Of a stretch of 64,000 bases of DNA, positions 62,253-64,000 are shown one piece after another. Location of the stretch: positions 62,001-126,000 of the forward strand of contig NZ_JAMXLR010000076.1 of assembly GCF_024054565.1 (NCBI RefSeq). The letters are read 5' to 3'. This DNA is from Aeoliella straminimaris (GTDB lineage Bacteria > Planctomycetota > Planctomycetia > Pirellulales > Lacipirellulaceae). The stretch's first letter is position 1. Every line of letters starts with the position of its first letter. Position numbers and translations under genes: made by a program. Under the pieces are notes generated by a model. The model made no database searches. It was given only the letters and a program-made list of their open reading frames with translations, and was not told where the DNA came from.

Positions 62253-64000
62253 TCAACTCTTTGCTTCGTAGACCGATATCACACCGGTCTCCGAAACAAG
62301 AGTGAAACGGTTGGTTTGTTCTGCGGGCAGGATTGCAATTGGCTTGCCGGTACTGTGGTTGGCTTCAGCGTAGCCTTGTTTGTCGCTGCGATAGGTTTTC
62401 AGCCCCCCCAGTTCATGCGATTGGATTGTGCCTTTGTCGGCCGCTATTAGAAAGCCACCCGAGTTCAGTAACGCCGTCGGCTTTTGAAGGTCCTGTGCCA
62501 CGGTCCTGACGTATCCGTCGTAGCCGAGACGCACCACGGCAACGCCCGACTCCATGCAGGCCGCCAACACGGGTGCTGCGTAGGGGCTGCCACCAACCAG
62601 TTCGATCACGCGATCGGGTAGCACTTCCAATTGCTCCACCTGACCGTTCTTGACGCTGAGCAACTTGTAACCGACTGCGATTACCAGATGATCGCCCGTA
62701 GCATGCATGGGAATGGGGTGGGACACCAGGTCCCACGGTGCATCGACGGCGGCGAGCAGCGATTGGGTAGAGATTACCGCGCCCTCGGAGTCGACACATA
62801 CCAGCGCGGGGTCGTCGCGGTTGGCGATGGCCCACGTGTGACCTGTCTTGCCCGCTGCGACGCCCCACACCACGTCCAGCCCGCGAGGAGTGCCGGCCGT
62901 AACGGCGCCGGTGCCCGAGCCAGTGATCGAGAAAACCTGCTTCTCAGGCAGCGCTGGTTCGCCGATCGAATAGACTCGCAGGGGCGACTGGCCGCCGTGC
63001 ATGACAACCGCGGTGTCCGACGGAACCGCCATTCTCGGCCAGGCCGTCAGGCATTTCTCGACCTCGCCGTTGCCGTGCAGGCGGGCGAACACAACTCGCC
63101 CCTCCATGACTCCAGCAGCAATGATAAACTCGCCCAAGGAGATGGCCGACCGCCACACACCGTCCAGGCCGAGTTCGAAGCGGCGAACGAGTTGCAGCTG
63201 GTTCTTTTTTGTCCGAGCGAGGACAGGCTGCAACGGTTGTGAAGCATCGGAGCGCTTGTCGACGAATCTCCACCCATCGCGACGGAGCAAGCGATCACTC
63301 GGATCCAATCGCAAAAGCACGGTGACCAGTTGATCGGCCTCTGCGAGTCCGGCATGGCGCAGGCGATTGGCGATCAGGTTACGCGAAAGTCGCGCCGCCT
63401 CGCCCTGAACCTCGGACTCGGGGTAGTGCTCGAATACGTTGGCGAGCATCTCCGCAATATCCGCATAGCGGCCCAGCAACTCGGCGTCGGCGGAGAGCTC
63501 GGCGGTTCGCTGCTTGGCTTCGTCGTGCCAGCCGAGTCGACCCCGTAGGGCGAAGCTCGCGGCTGTGCAACGTTGAGCTTGCGAGGCACTTGGCCAACCG
63601 GCATCGAGCGTATCGAGCGCCAGCCGGCAATCGTTGAGCTTCTCTTCGTAGATCCGCGCGGCACCCAACAGGTCTTGGCGGCTCTTCAACTCGTCGGCTG
63701 CCAAGTGATAGGCGGCGGCCGCTTCTTCGTACTGTTCGATATGCGTCAGCAGGTCGCCCACCTTCTCGTGCCGCCCGAGTTGGCGGTACGCTTCGATGGC
63801 TTCGTTCCATAGTTCGCCGCGTTCCAGGCACTCCGCGGCGGCTGACGCATTGTTGAGTTTGTCCTTGTAGAGGACGGCCGCCTCGCGAAAGTGCCGTCCT
63901 TGTTCGAGCGTCGAGGCCGCGGAACGCAGGTCGCCCAGCAGTTCGGCGTAGATGTAGGCGGCGCGGCGGTGGCGTCCAAGGCGTGTCTCGCGGGCGGCAA
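62253..64000 (-). CDS. TPR plus beta-propeller-like protein, 5' end beyond window
   Basis: At least 582 residues; the reading frame stays open to the right edge, so the GTG at 63761 is not a credible start. The visible N-terminal part consists of TPR/SNAP-like helical repeats (RHFREAAVLYKDKLNN, ECLERGELWNEAIEAYRQLG, IEQYEEAAAAYHLAADELKS). The C-terminal about 330 residues look like a beta-propeller (FELGLDGVWRSAISLGEFII, SPLRVYSIGEPALPEKQVF, GGFLIAADKGTIQSHELG). This resembles, in layout, bpX-type components of MoxR-VWA conflict systems, but that is a guess. It is co-directional with the retron cassette and ends 34 nt before the ARM-like gene. Confidence 0.7.
   Translation of the reverse strand, partial: AARETRLGRHRRAAYIYAELLGDLRSAASTLEQGRHFREAAVLYKDKLNNASAAAECLERGELWNEAIEAYRQLGRHEKVGDLLTHIEQYEEAAAAYHLAADELKSRQDLLGAARIYEEKLNDCRLALDTLDAGWPSASQAQRCTAASFALRGRLGWHDEAKQRTAELSADAELLGRYADIAEMLANVFEHYPESEVQGEAARLSRNLIANRLRHAGLAEADQLVTVLLRLDPSDRLLRRDGWRFVDKRSDASQPLQPVLARTKKNQLQLVRRFELGLDGVWRSAISLGEFIIAAGVMEGRVVFARLHGNGEVEKCLTAWPRMAVPSDTAVVMHGGQSPLRVYSIGEPALPEKQVFSITGSGTGAVTAGTPRGLDVVWGVAAGKTGHTWAIANRDDPALVCVDSEGAVISTQSLLAAVDAPWDLVSHPIPMHATGDHLVIAVGYKLLSVKNGQVEQLEVLPDRVIELVGGSPYAAPVLAACMESGVAVVRLGYDGYVRTVAQDLQKPTALLNSGGFLIAADKGTIQSHELGGLKTYRSDKQGYAEANHSTGKPIAILPAEQTNRFTLVSETGVISVYEAKS

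Noticed and set aside
63746-64000. Separate short minus-strand gene at the right edge
   Set aside because: The frame of the TPR/propeller-like gene is open to the edge and encodes good TPR helices there; the alternative frame is Arg/Thr/Pro-rich noise.
1-64000. CRISPR arrays, tRNA/rRNA genes, insertion sequences or prophage
   Set aside because: No regularly spaced repeats, cloverleaf signatures, transposases or structural phage genes were recognised on reading both strands; a tRNA missed by eye remains possible.

Overview
The window looks like chromosomal DNA from a planctomycete, most likely of the Pirellulales/Lacipirellulaceae type. The evidence is the DUF1559 (H-X9-DG) pilin-like C-terminus at the left edge, a DUF1598 protein, PEP-CTERM proteins, a Cys-type sulfatase, a complete BAT/aerotolerance operon, a tricorn-like protease, high GC, and short palindromic intergenic repeats. 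No rRNA, tRNA, CRISPR array, insertion sequence or prophage was recognised.

Layout. 1-5 kb: truncated DUF1559 protein and small lipoprotein, then a minus-strand membrane/glycosylation group (DUF2179 protein, GT-C-like membrane protein, polyprenyl-phosphate GT2, LPG-synthase-type flippase-like protein). 5-14 kb: a secreted low-complexity protein, DUF2071 and alpha/beta-hydrolase genes, then an SbcD/YhaO-like plus SbcC/YhaN-like pair in which the phosphoesterase lacks several metal-binding residues. 14-19 kb: lipoprotein, paired M16 peptidases (one active, one inactive), a LuxR-type regulator and a GNAT acetyltransferase. 19-24 kb: a Mn/Zn/Fe ABC importer whose two permeases each end in a DtxR-like sensor domain. 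24-33 kb: Ca2+/cation exchanger, CASTOR/POLLUX-like channel, endonuclease IV, NDK, VOC protein, serine hydrolase, FHA-GAF-sigma54 activator. 33-45 kb: DUF1598 protein, small regulators, sulfatase, PPK2, PEP-CTERM proteins and tricorn protease. 45-50.5 kb: cupin, an AT-richer WG-repeat-like gene, a repeat-rich gap, an HTH protein, RpiB and an esterase-like hydrolase. 50.6-56.8 kb: the BAT operon moxR-DUF58-DUF4381-batA-batB-TPR-batD, with overlapping start/stop codons.

The most notable region is 56.8-64 kb, all on the minus strand. In transcription order it reads: a TPR-plus-beta-propeller-like gene cut by the right edge, a 611-residue ARM/HEAT-like protein, a winged-helix/SWIM zinc-finger protein, a structured non-coding segment, and a retron-type reverse transcriptase with a long N-terminal extension. 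The non-coding segment has long complementary ends (a1/a2-like, 10 bp with one G-U plus 6 bp) enclosing a perfect 24-bp stem with a 26-nt loop (msd-like) and a small msr-like hairpin. I interpret this as a retron defence cassette matching, from memory, the ARM + WH-SWIM + RT class called type XIII. The ncRNA is read here directly from sequence, and the upstream TPR/propeller gene may be an additional component.
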